Source: Hysterangium stoloniferum (taxonomy: Eukaryota; Basidiomycota; Agaricomycetes; Hysterangiales; Hysterangiaceae). From it: a stretch of 64,000 bases of DNA. Shown here piece by piece: positions 12,040 to 23,000 of the stretch (position 1 is its first letter; each line of letters starts with the position of its first letter). The position numbers were made by a program, and so were the translations under genes. A model generated the notes under the pieces. It was not told the origin of the DNA. It searched no databases and saw nothing but the letters and a program-made list of their open reading frames with translations. Location: NCBI GenBank assembly GCA_015178975.1, contig WHVD01000011.1, forward strand, positions 992,001 through 1,056,000, read 5' to 3'.

Positions 12040-12825
12040 ATGGCTAGGAATTGGCTGTCTTTATTGCTTGTTTCATCCTTCCCCTTGCTCGCGATCGCCC
12101 AAATATATGGCACGCCTCCACCTGTAACTGACCCAGCAACACCCACAACGTTCTTGCCAACACCCACGCCAACACCCACACCATCTGCAAATGGAACCGC
12201 CACTCCGACGACTGGTAACGGAACATCTCCAACTACCCCTGATGCATCCTCTTCTGCTCTCCTTCCCCCCTTGAGTGGGGTGTCCCCGTGTGGTGCGTAT
12301 ATCATAGCCGACGGTTAACTTCAGGCACTCACGTCCTGCATCTCTAGTTTCCAACTGTCTCCAGAGTTCCGTTGCAGCGAGTAACTGCGCCTCAATTGCC
12401 CAGGTCGCATGCTTCTGCACGAGGTGAATTCGGTCCCACACTTCCACCGGACCACAGTATAGTAACTTACTGCCTTATCCAGCGCCACGTTCAAGAATGC
12501 CACAGTCGACTGCATAAGCAGACAGTGCCCGGACGAGCTTCCCGGCGCAGAAACCCTCGCGCAGGCATGTCCCAATTCGTGCTTACCCTCGGCTTTTCGC
12601 TTAGAATTTTTTTTTTTTTAAATCACGCAGCAATTCTGCCTGGTCGCATCCGTAACCGTCACGTTCCCACCTCAATCCGTCTCTATGAATACGACGCTCT
12701 CCCCGACATCCTCCCCTCTGAGCAGCTCGACGGGCGGAAGCAGCCACGGAAACGTTGCAACTGAGATATCTCTCTGGCATCTCGCGATATCTGCAGCCCT
12801 TATTTTGGCTGCCATGGGGGTATAA
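12040..12825 (+). CDS. CFEM-domain protein, predicted GPI-anchored
   Basis: Secreted fungal surface protein of 201 residues from four exons: 12040-12292, 12348-12423, 12483-12564 and 12631-12825. An N-terminal signal peptide (SLLLVSSFPLLAIAQ) is followed by a Pro/Thr-rich linker with PTPTPTPTP, then the CFEM cysteine pattern: PCVSNC, SNCASIAQVACFC, VDCISRQC and AQQFC, eight Cys in all. The tail is Ser/Thr rich and ends in a hydrophobic helix (HLAISAALILAAMG), as for GPI attachment. CFEM proteins act in haem-iron capture, adhesion or host interaction; which applies here cannot be told. The aspartate that often binds haem between the Cys pairs is not obvious (IAQVAC instead). The third intron uses a GC donor; only this splice keeps the frame and supplies the last cysteine. 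Confidence 0.85.
12565..12630 (+). other. GC-AG intron, 66 nt, in the CFEM gene
   Basis: Donor CAG|GCATGT and acceptor CACGCAG with a run of 13 T before it. It joins ETLAQ to QFCLVASV in frame. The GT sites nearby leave the last exon out of frame. Retention would hit an in-frame TAA, removing the eighth cysteine and the GPI signal. Confidence 0.8.
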
Positions 12826-13529
12826 TTACCGCGTAATACACACATTACCAATGTCAAATGGACAGTTGAACACTATGGACTTTGTACCCATTGCTATCGA
12901 GTTGTGCATGTCGGCGGGGTGCCGACTGTTAGAATTGTAGTAGTCATGTTGTTTGAATGTATCCAGCAGAAAGGTTGTTAACGTACAACCTCTGAAATAT
13001 TTCTTTAGTAAGCACCGTATAATTCACTGTATTACTATTACCAAAAAGCAATACACTTGCTATCCAACTGTGTAGTATGCCCAAGCGGTGTCTACTAGTC
13101 AAAAGCCCCTTACAAGGCCAAGCTCCCGGACCAGCTAATCCCTGCCAGAAATAGAGGTCGCATGCGATACTGTTCGTGATCTAAGATAAATTCAATTTTC
13201 AAGTATGGATGTAAAAGAATATTCTGCAGTAAAATTTTTGCTTTATGTAAACTGTTTGTCTAAAAATACAACGACTTGCGACTAATCTGTAACAGCAAAC
13301 AGGGGTACACAACAGACCGTGCCTTATTTCGTATAGGGGATGAGGAGTAGAGTCGAATACGAAGACAAGACAGGAGGAGACACAGGGGATGAATGTAATA
13401 TATAAAACAGGACAAAGGGGAGGAGGGTGCATGGCAATGGGTGACTTGAGAAGGGGATCCGTGAGATTGGGCGGACCTTACCATAAACAAGGCAGAATGT
13501 GTAAAAGTACATTCCCAACTCGTCACATC
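12826..13529. other. intergenic between convergent genes
   Basis: A 704-bp region taking the 3' ends of the CFEM gene (+) and of the F-box-like gene (-). AT-rich; no coding sequence or repeat could be supported. Confidence 0.6.
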
Positions 13530-16003
13530 TTACGTGAAAAATACAGCGGGACTTTCTTCGCTGCACAAAAGAGTATCCTCCTGGCCGTGTATCATTACGG
13601 TGTCGGACATCACTTTTGCTGGTGCAGTGGAAAGATTTGCGTTGCGGCTTTTGTCCGAGTTAGCTAGAGCAGTGAGGGGGACACCATTAGCCACGGACCG
13701 AAGAGACGAGGAATCGGAAGCCGAAGAGCTGCTCAAACCTGCATCAGATGACACGCCAGTCGATGCCGCTGGCGACCCCGGAGCGGTGGCATCTCGCGAA
13801 TCGAACTCAATTGGAGAGTCAGGCTCGCTGGTCATGGCAGCATCATCGCTGCCTTCAACTATTTCAGAAGTCCGCTGTCGTTTCCGGGGAGACTCCTCCG
13901 TTTCCGTTTGACCATGTGGCAAGCTTGGTAGCATTTGGGGACTGTCGAGCTCCGCAGAACTTCGTTTTCGAGACCGGACACTCCCTGCATCAGAAGCAGG
14001 GGTGACAGCAACTGGGGACAATGACTCAGCATCAAGTACAGGTTCATCACTGGCAGGAGTGGACGCCGTTTCGATGAGAATAATCTGTCTAGGAGCTGGC
14101 TGCACTGGTGCGACTATCGGGTTGGGATGCGTCGCAATAGGCTGTGAAGGGACTTGTATTCCATGACTTTGGCTTTGTTTCTGGATTGCTCGATCACAGA
14201 TGGAGCACTGGCATTGAAATAATGGAGCGCAAGCTTCTTTCCATAGACTTTCCAACAAATTACGGGTCATGGGAGCCATATTTTGAGTTGTCACCGGAAC
14301 GTAGGGAATGGCATGCATGAGTCTAGTGCCGTGGCCGGAGTCCACATGCCAAGTCGGTTCATCTCGGAGTAGTATAAGCACATCATCCATATCAAGCTTG
14401 GCCAGTCGCACACATGGATCTTGCGCCGCCATTTGTGCTTCGTTCATAATACGAAGGACAATGGTTCGCATTGGTTCGAAAATAATGTCCCGGAAAGTCG
14501 TCCGGAAGTGATTCGCCGTGATCTGAGCAAATCGATACGACGGCATCGTTGTGTGTATATCCAAGGGAGGATAGTGGATCATATGTTGAGTTGGAGGACC
14601 GGGCTCAGTGGACATGACATCTTCCATCTCAGAAGTGGAAGAGGATGAATTATTTGAGGGCGATGTTTGCAATGAGTGGGGGACGGGGTGCACGGTAGGG
14701 GTTAAAAGGGAAGGATCCCATGCCGAATCTACAGGCACCTGTCCCGTGTTCATGCACCAGACATCAGCTGGGGTGATCCAATTTCCGTCGAGAATGCGCG
14801 CGCGCGCCCAGGCAGTAATAGCGAGCGTACGGACACCATTCTCTTCTTGACTCTGGAGCATATCGTATGATTCTTCCTCGTCGTCGCTTAAAAGATATTA
14901 TGTACGCTAAGCACAAAACTATCGCATAGCACTTACCTGAGCATTTCCTCCTCGCTCTCGTAATCTTCCATCTCAGCTCTGGAATAGCGTGCACTTGCGA
15001 CAGCCTGATCCAAAAGGCTGCCCAAATTAGTGTTGACACGTAACCACTGTCGCTCAAGCACAACGGTAATGACATCATTGACCCCGCCCTCGGCCATGTC
15101 AACAAAGTTGTCGACGGTACTGCGGGCCTCATAGTCTTTCCCATCGAGAGTTGGTCCACCAATAAAGTCTAATAAATTAACACTTGGGTTGGAATAAAGT
15201 GCGGCGATCCGCAAGAGCGCATCTCGGCGACAATGGAAACAGGTGGTATGTACTGTTGGCCACGTATCGAAGTCCTCGTTCTCAAAGAGACTTTCGGGAA
15301 CTTTGGCCAGTTGATTATGATCTCCGTGAGAAGCAATACTGACGTCTTTTAAACAAACACCACAGAAAGAATTATTACGGTGACCCTTGCAGACAGATAC
15401 TTGACCAAAGGGGGCAGTGGCGAGGGTGGTCTTGACATTACAGATACCTTCCTTGGAAGCAGGGCGATTGATACGGCAGGGAATGCAACAGACCTGAGAC
15501 AATGTGTGGAAATGGTTAAAATTGCGTCGTAGTCGCGCGTCGACGTTGTCGGTAGTTGAACCAACCACTTCCACTTTGACATCTCGATTTACGAGCGATC
15601 GGGTGGCAATGTCGAGACGATCAAGTTTCCTGCACGCTGCCTGCCAAAAGTCAATATTAATAACTGCAAGAGGAAATGAGCATATTTATTAATAAACAGC
15701 AAAGATCGCCATACGAGCATAATGCCACTGAGGACAAACGCGCATTATACGCTGAACATCATGAGCATCGCGAAGCGTCTCAAAGATACTCCTTTGATAG
15801 TGAAAGTCTTGGTGCAGCCATGCCGTTGGTGTGCAAATCTCCGGCTTGTACGCCAGAATATTCGCTACTACAAGCCTGCGCGCGGCGTCAGAAGTTGTCA
15901 CGTCTGAACTCGAATGTGGCGTCGAGCACACTGACCTCAGAACCTCGCTGGGAAGATTCGACCAATTATGCACGGCGCGTTTACCACGAAGATCATTGGA
16001 CAT
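13530..16003 (-). CDS. conserved hypothetical protein, F-box-like start, Cys clusters
   Basis: Three exons (15715-16003, 14937-15663, 13530-14886) joined by introns of 51 and 50 nt give 790 residues; an in-frame ATG at 16045 would add 14. The start reads NWSNLPSEVLRSV, resembling the first helix of an F-box. The middle has Cys pairs CCIPC, CKGH-x5-CGVC and CFHC, plausibly a zinc-binding module. The last third is Ser-rich and disordered with a basic stretch (RKRQRTSE) that could act as a nuclear signal. I do not recognise a named family. An F-box role in a ubiquitin ligase is an inference from one motif; the gene itself is well supported by its consistent splicing. Confidence 0.75.
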
Positions 16004-16314
16004 TGTCGTTGTCGCGTGCAACGATCTCTTAAGGGTGAAGAGCAAAGAAGGGGGCTGGGAGTACTCGGGGGGTGGTCGCGCTGTGACTGATGACAGAACG
16101 AAACAAAAGATTCTAACTCAGCCCCTATGCGTGCACGGACTGGTCTCTTGTGGGTCCAGTAAGTGGTTTCATCAGGCGCCCATTAGATAGCCTTTAGTCA
16201 TGCTGCGCACTGACGTGTGCAAATTGGCTCATTTGATGTTTACAAGATGTGTAGAACAGGTACTGTACATGTAAAAGATAAATCATAGAGAGGGTTAATA
16301 ACGCCAAACGCCTT
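16004..16314. other. intergenic, 311 bp
   Basis: Upstream of the F-box-like gene and downstream of the arrestin-like gene, both on the minus strand. No further feature was seen. Confidence 0.55.
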
Positions 16315-17726
16315 TTACATTCCAAGTGGACGTAGTAATCGAGACATTGCGGGAAGACTAGCGTCTTCAGTTTCAGCCATAGTTTGTTGATGTGTTCGCA
16401 TTACCACTGGGACGCTATGCGTATATGTGGGTAATTGATATGAGAGTGATGGTACATCACTGCGTGGTGCAAGCTTCAATCGCACCAGATACTAGGGCAT
16501 GTCGTTAGCAAGTCAGGAGGCAGAGCTAAGCAAAACCATTCATAACTAACCTTGACTTCTAGACCAGCCACGAGCCAACTCGATTCTCCATCTTGCGAGC
16601 AGATGACATTTCCAAAGATGGTTCTCCCGTCACCTCTCTCGTCGACTCTACATACTTCATCCCTGCCTATAATGATCTCCCATGAAACCCAACGTGCACC
16701 AGATGAGATGGTCACGACGCGAATTAACTCTACTGATAACGCAGAGAAAAGCGACGATACCGCTTCTGTTGTACAAATACCAGATTCGATATCAAGCTGA
16801 AAGGGGATTGGGGAATTTGACGCATACACCATGGGGTGTGAAAGCCCGAACTAGTTTCAAATGAACACAGAAATTGTGAATAATGGAATTAGTATCTTAC
16901 CGTCACCCGTAGGTCCGGTATCATGGCTGGAGAAATTCCTTGTGGCGGTTTGGGGGCGACATCAAATGTACGCCAAGGAATCAATTCATCGTCATACCCG
17001 TGTTTTCCGACAATTTCGTCTGTTATAAAATTGCTTCCCGGTAATGCTGCAAATGTGCGAGGAAAATAGTTGAAAAACGTCTTGAGTCTGTGTACCTGGT
17101 TCAGATTGTATTCCCTTATTTATGACATATGCTAACCTTTCATTCTGCTTCAGTCTGCCCTTCCGAATCATTTCTACCTTGACAGAGTATATAACATGAC
17201 CACTCATGCCGCAATAAAGTACTGCTATTGATGGAGGGAGTGGAAGCGTTCCGCCAGTCATATAGGATGGAATAGGACACGAAAACGAAATCTGTAGTCC
17301 TGACGGGCCCGAACAAGAACCCTCACTGGAAGGTGACTGGAATAGCGTATGGGACATACGGAGTATGACCGTCCGTGTCTGGTCAACGAGAAACCCACGC
17401 TCAGAAACGCCGGTTATCATGTCGCCTTCAATCGTGACGGTGATACTCTGCACACTCTTGGTGTTCTTCTTAACTTGCACGTATCCCTCAACAAGGCCAT
17501 TCCAACCATAAGTAGGCCTTGTGAGTCCAGGGTGCCGCCGCCCAAGGTTAAGTGTTAGACGTCCATTGGTATAATGGTAATCACTACGGGGGGTTGGGAC
17601 GCTAGTTACGCTACTATCAGAGATTCTGGGTGACGGTGTGCCAGAGGGATCTGAGTATTGCGGTAGTCCGGAATCTACATAGGAAGGAGGTGCGTCCATT
17701 GTGATCGATTCAGCTGCGGAAGTCAT
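16315..17726 (-). CDS. arrestin-like protein with PPxY motif
   Basis: About 410 residues in four exons. The N-terminus holds APPSYVDS, a PPxY motif of the kind that recruits Rsp5/Nedd4 ubiquitin ligases. It is followed by an arrestin-N-like beta-sandwich: NGRLTLNLGRRHPG, GLVEGYVQVKKN, ITVTIEGDM and later VIYSVKVEMIRKG. The next exons supply SNFITDEIVGKHGYDDELIPWRTFDVAPKPPQ in pieces, then LDIESGICTTEA, and a last exon starting YLVRLKLAP and ending at TAA 16315-16317. Family members link membrane transporters to the ubiquitin ligase for endocytosis. The start chosen is MTSAAES at 17726; MDAPPSY at 17699 is also possible. It does not show features that would make it the Rim8/PalF arrestin with certainty. 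Confidence 0.8.
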
Positions 17727-19365
17727 TTGAGGACAATATACAACTCCCGAGTGAATACTGGCTTGCAGACTTGATAGTTCATATGAACGACTCACAACCT
17801 CAGGGCTACTGGGGCATTTATTTGAAGTCAGTGTCCACAGGGCGGTCTTGGGTTAGCTTGGGTTTATCGAGATTTCCGAGATGCCCTGACGTCACGTGCC
17901 TCACATTTGTCTCTTTGACGATGCCTCAAGCGAAGTCCAAGCCAGGGACCTTTTAGAACTGCCCTGGCGCAAGTTAGCGATGGAGATCCCTGGACAGCTA
18001 CAGCCCTCAGCTCCTAGATGACCTGCTATAATCGCGGAAATTGGACACTCGATGGTGTTAGCTGCTGCTAGTTGAGAGTGTTTTTTTTTCCGAGTTACGG
18101 AGGAGCTGGCAAAGCATAATCATGAGGATAGGCGATCCAATCTCACAGACGCGTTCATATACATGTCTCATTAATATATGAAGTTGACCTGGCTGCTGGG
18201 ACTGACCGCATGAACCAAACGACACGTTCGATCTTCCAATGGTTAATATTACTTGCAGTCCGACTCCCTGGCCAGACGCTAATTGCGGCCTTATTGAGCG
18301 ATGGTCATCTGCAAGGTTGATCCGTGACTTGGACAAGATGGGCTTAAATATTTTACTAAGAGTTATATTAAATAGACATGCTAGCTTTCAATGAATCTGC
18401 GATACTATGGTCCACCAGGTGATTGACATTCATCTGGTGTCTGATAACTAAATAAATACAGGTATTTTTGGGTTCGGAGCACTGATATACTGAATAATAG
18501 AATAATTACTTGATCATATAAACTATACCCAACAATATTTGTGAGGCTTTTGTCTTCTCCGATGGTCGTAAACATTTCCAAGTATCTGACTGGTCAGAGC
18601 GGTTCTGCTACCGCTCAAAATGGATGGTGGAGCATCTAGTATATATTAGTAGTCATGCATATCAACCATAAAAGACAAGGATATCCACGGTAGGCATTTG
18701 ACTGATGATAATCAAGCATTTTGTGGAATGAATTAAATGATGCCAGGAAATCCTTCCAGAAGGTCTACAAGTTTCACGCGAGTGGTCTGGCACTTGTACG
18801 AAGGCATCTTCAAAATTGCTAGTCCGTTCAGCCAAAGACTGTGACTCGCGTCACCATCTAACAACACGATCTCTTGGAGTCGCGGCTATACCGATTGATC
18901 CTCTACCCCAAAAGAAAGCATATATACGAAGCCAGGCCCGCAGCCCAGCAAGGAGGTGGCTGTTCGTTCCTGACAACCAACCCCCTCAGCGGATCCGGAG
19001 TAACAGTTCTAAGGCTTGTTTGTATGTTGACGTAGCCAGCGTTGGACCAGACGGATTGGATTAGGTATTTCGAGTATTACCGTGTATGGTTTGATATGCA
19101 CGATCCACAACACCCTATATCATAATATCATTGCATGTTTACTCAGGCTCACGATTCAACTTTGTAATGATTCTATGGAATGTCTAGGTATCCGACCGTT
19201 GCTCTACTATTTGCTTACTAACTTAGATATGCCCTTGCCACTGACCACAGGGACAGCATCTTTAGCCAGTTCGGCGTAGCCGGCATCTTCACACCCTAAT
19301 TGACGTATAATCCCTGATCTATCAGGAGGCAGCGAAGACGGTCTGGGTCGAGGCTTCATATCCAG
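17727..19365. other. gene-poor 1.6-kb intergenic region
   Basis: Lies between the arrestin-like gene start and the 3' end of the hydrolase gene. AT-rich with short open frames but no family motif or convincing splice pattern. It contains the composite TGACGTCACGTG site near its left end. Confidence 0.6.
17887..17898. promoter_or_regulatory. overlapping CRE (TGACGTCA) and E-box (CACGTG)
   Basis: The 12 bases TGACGTCACGTG join a perfect bZIP/CREB palindrome to a perfect bHLH E-box, sharing two bases. It lies about 160 bp before the arrestin-like start codon, a normal place for an activator site. Confidence 0.6.
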
Positions 19366-21100
19366 CTATGCGGGTAATGGATGTGGGTAAGTAACATTTA
19401 TGAACATATTAGATTGACATGCCTTCATAAAAGCTCTTAGGAATTCCTTGGCTGGGGTTACATACCATCGCTTTGCGCCAGCTTCGAACCAGCCCATATG
19501 CCCTCCGCCCGTGGTGGCCATTATGACCCAGGGATTACTTTCGACTTCTGCCACCGGCAAATTTATTTCGCAAGATATCTGCATTACGACCGTTATAAAT
19601 TTCCTTTCAACTGTAATGCGAGCGATAGAGATATTCACAGGATCATCCCGCGCATTAATAGCTAGCAGGGGTATTCGCACACGTCCGATATACTGGAATG
19701 AGCTCTCTTGGACATAATAATCATCTGCATCCTTAAATCCCCCTAGGTGACTATTTACTACGTCGCAATAGTATCGCATCCGGACGAGACGTCGACTTAA
19801 TAGGTCGGGGACCGAAAAGCGTGTTTCGTCTTTGAAAGCTTGCAAATTCACGCGGATAAGATTTCGCAATGCGTCTCCCAGGACAAGGTCGTAAACATAA
19901 CGATTGATGAAAGTGCCATTCTCGATATGTCGTCCAGCTTTGTAATAATCCCTGTACATCATTATTGAATTTAGAACCCTGACTTCGGGGTCTTTCTCAT
20001 ACCATATATTGGCAAGGCTAATGGCTGCCGTCAGAGGACATGCATCACCTTCCTCGCCACAGTATTTGACAAGGACGTTGGATCCTAACGAAAACCCTGG
20101 TGGGAGAAGTTACGCTAGTACCAACAGATTATGTCTCAGACGTTGCTTACCTGCGGCGTAGTATGATGAGTGAGGAAGAATGTCGCTGAGCCATAATATG
20201 AGTGCTCGTAGATCTTCCGTTGAACCTGCCTACCCTCAGCTGACTTGGATTATCGTCCACAGGCGTGCAAGATGATACGTACATGATAGAGTTTCTTGGT
20301 GAGCAGGGGTGACCCCGCACCTTGTGATCATGTTAATCAAGTGCATGTGCTAATTGTGAAAGTTTCCGGCATACAGCCTCTGAAATTCATTACCATGCCG
20401 CGCATTCCAAGACCTCCCTCCTCTCTTTGCGGAGTTACAGCAGCGAGTACCGCGCGGACATAGCTCTCGTGCGAGCCTCCCGTAAGGCCATGCAACACAA
20501 TTAGGACGGGTTCACCGTCACTCAGCGGCCGCTCAGAAATTGGGGGAGTAATATCTACAGTGAACAGTCCTGTCATGATAATAATGATACGCTGTCCTCT
20601 CACTGCTAGGAAAACAAACCTCCATCGGGTGAACGGAAATATTTGCTTTCAAAATGCAACCGTCGTCAATATGAAGTAGAAACGAGCATAAAGGTAAACC
20701 CACCGATCATAGCAGATCGGATCTACGTGCGCAAAATCCCCGAGTGAACAGTACACTGTTTGACAATGTTTTCTGGGGATTATCTGTCAAAGCCAACGCG
20801 AGATGATTCAAATTGTCTCTACCCTGGCAGCCACCAAGCTGGCTTGAAAGGCTTAAAAAGTGACGGAACCTGTCTTTTCAATAGCTCCAGGAAAGTGATG
20901 GGTGGATATCGGTTGTCAGACATGTCAAGAGTGGCTGTTGAAAACCCTACGTATAAATGTGTGGGCCATGACTCCACTTGCTTTAGCCACCAGTAGAAAA
21001 TACGAAATATAATCAAGAAAAAGGTGAGCCATGGGATCCCTGCAACCACCAAGCTCATACTTGTCAACCAGGAATTATTAAAATCGTTCGTTCGGTCCAT
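19366..21100 (-). CDS. alpha/beta hydrolase of the EHT1/EEB1/YMR210W (ABHD1/3) type
   Basis: Membrane-anchored esterase/acyltransferase family. Near the start a hydrophobic segment (LVVAGIPWLTFFLIIF) anchors the protein. Then come FKPAWWLPG|KHCQTVYCSLGDF (joined over an intron), SPDGG|LFTVD, the oxyanion-side HGLTGGSHESYV, RGC, the nucleophile elbow GFSLGSN with the catalytic Ser, the acid loop INARDDPV, and the catalytic His in GGGHMGWF. All triad elements are present. Yeast relatives make and break medium-chain fatty-acid ethyl esters; ABHD3 acts on phospholipids. The substrate here is unknown. The start at 21100 (MDRTNDF) is the first Met that leaves a short head before the anchor; a Met 37 codons earlier is in frame. 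Confidence 0.88.
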
Positions 21101-21749
21101 AAATATAATAGCGCTTATCGGCCGTATATTGCCAACAAAATATCGATTAACTTGTTCGCCTGTAAATAGTAAGAGTGCCGCATCCCTGGCATGCCAGGAG
21201 AAGTTCGGCACTCAACGTCCAGCCGAGCGTACGAAGGATTCTCACGCCTCTTGTTTTCTGCGACGACTCTGTCGCTCTAGTCTTTAAAATTTTACGCTCA
21301 ATTGATGCATTATCATTTTTTAAAACATTTCTAATTATTTTACCCACCCACCCTCGCCCTTTAAGCTGAGGACAATAGTGTTAAATCAGTTATCATTCCA
21401 GAATTATTATATTGGATAATAGTAATGAATTAATAATGCGAGAGTTGTAACGCATGAGGAGACCCGCCCTCCAGAGCGGCGAGTCTTCCCACGCATAACG
21501 CTCTCCCCCTACCCAACCATACAACTTCTCGTACCAGTATACATTACGTAGTAGACGAAGCTGGACCCATATCGTTTAAATGAAATATGCTGAATACCTT
21601 ACCCTGATACCATTCATATATGAGGCCAACCCATATTGCCTATTTAATCTTCATTCCCCATTTTTGCTCTCAAAGCTACCCCCAAGTCCTTTTGGAAATG
21701 ATTCCACCACAATAAATGAATACGGATTATAATTTAGCTATAGTATGTA
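21101..21749. other. intergenic, 649 bp
   Basis: Upstream of the hydrolase and downstream of the PHO86-like gene. Contains a 14-bp perfect palindrome near its left end and is otherwise AT-rich with nothing recognised. Confidence 0.55.
21185..21198. promoter_or_regulatory. 14-bp perfect palindrome upstream of the hydrolase
   Basis: CCTGGCATGCCAGG reads the same on both strands and lies 85-98 bp before the chosen hydrolase start. It could be a dimeric factor site, but it would be inside the coding region if the longer start at 21211 is real. Confidence 0.4.
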
Positions 21750-22673
21750 TTAGGATTTTTTGTCCTGACCGGCTTGCCACGCTTTCCTTGAAAGCTCTAC
21801 CCATTGATTCTTCCATTTGTAAACGCCAACAGTCCACTCCTGTGGCTCTTTTTCGTCCCACTTTGAGACAGCACCAAACCTACTTGCTCGGATTGCAGAT
21901 TGTTTGTATGACGCCAAATCACTGCTTAGGATTCTGACCGCCGAGGGCAGAGGGGCCGAAGTGGCAGTGAATGTCCGTGATAATGCGAGTTCTAGCAAGT
22001 CCACTTGGACCTCGCTCTGCCGGTAGGCTTCCTCCACGAAAAAATGGCGGATAACGGCCGTTTCGGCGGTCGGCTCTTTTTTGCCTTTCGAAGGCTTCGT
22101 AACGGGGGAATCAGATGCGGAGGGAGGAGACGCATCCACAGCGATGAGCCCAATGATTTTGCCTTTATTCTCCAAGATATAGAAACCAGATGCTGGCGAG
22201 CGACTGTAATGCCCCAGAGGATCTCGCATGTCGGGAGCCGTAAGTTCCTTTTGGACCCTTGCGTCAAAAGCAGGCCGATGGATCCTGCACACATGTTACA
22301 TACGATACTAAAACTAAACCAATTCAGCGTACCAGTCAAAGAAAAACATGAGTGGGACTGCAACTGCTGCTAGAGCTGGGAGTGGAGACAGGTAGCCAAA
22401 CCACCCATGGCCAGATTTCGGCCACCAACCCATCAGCTGAACCATGACCGCGGAGAGTGCCATCCAACTGGCAATGGTCAAAGGGTGAAAGTATGCTATA
22501 AATTCAGGAATTGAGAAACGACTAGAACGAAAGGCTTGAAATCGCGCACCTTCGTTGTTCGCTCTACCCAGAGGTTCCATTATAGACAGACCTAGCAGAT
22601 ACCGAACTACCTTGAGGTCATTTTGGGCCAACAGGCGTATAGCTGGAGGGGACGACATGACAGGAGAGAACAA
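21750..22673 (-). CDS. PHO86-like membrane protein with acetyltransferase-like C-terminus
   Basis: Two exons join FFFDW to IHRPAFDARVQ. The N-terminal third carries LRVVRYLLG-like text (KVVRYLLGLSIMEPLGRANN) and two likely membrane segments (ASWMALSAVMVQLMGWW and LPALAAVAVPLMFFF). The rest is soluble: SRSPASGFYILE, KIIGLIAVDAS, VIRHFFVEEAYR, resembling a GNAT fold core. This layout fits fungal Pho86, an ER protein that helps package the phosphate transporter Pho84, and also NAT8-like membrane acetyltransferases. The assignment rests on memory of the family pattern, so it is moderate. Met at 22658 (MSSPPAIRL) is an equally good start. Confidence 0.6.
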
Positions 22674-23000
22674 GGTCCAGAGTCCCTGGTTGAAAAATCA
22701 AGTATTCTCAAGAATGCCCCTTAGAATATGACACACGTGTCTCAATCAGTATGTTTTCGACTTGGGAACGAATAATTGGTGCTTGACCATGTCCTCTCGT
22801 TCCAGAAAAAAATGAAGAAAATTCATCAATTGTCTGCTCTACATAAGATACTGAGAGTAGAACAATTAAACTATTCACACACTACAAAAATCAAGCACAT
22901 CGGAGAAAAAGGGAATAAGTCACCTTGCATTTACTTCGTATATCTAGGCGAGATTTCAGATGAGACTTCAATCCCTAGTATTCGGGCGACATACCAAGAA
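22674..23000. other. intergenic, 327 bp
   Basis: Upstream region of the PHO86-like gene and 3' flank of the pinin gene. Holds one CACGTG site and an AT-rich stretch at about 22800-22930. Confidence 0.5.
22733..22740. promoter_or_regulatory. ACACGTGT E-box before the PHO86-like gene
   Basis: An 8-bp palindrome with the bHLH core CACGTG at 22734-22739, 61-66 bp before the start codon. In yeast, Pho4 binds CACGTG cores to switch on phosphate-starvation genes. Confidence 0.5.

Noticed and set aside
13534..13911. Plus-strand open frame opposite the F-box-like gene
   Set aside because: It is the antisense of a Ser-rich low-complexity coding region, which opens the opposite frame by composition.
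18816..19064. Plus-strand open frame with RRWLFVPDN, faintly like the start of HpcH/citrate-lyase proteins
   Set aside because: The match is a few residues only, no downstream exon continues it and no splice pattern supports it.
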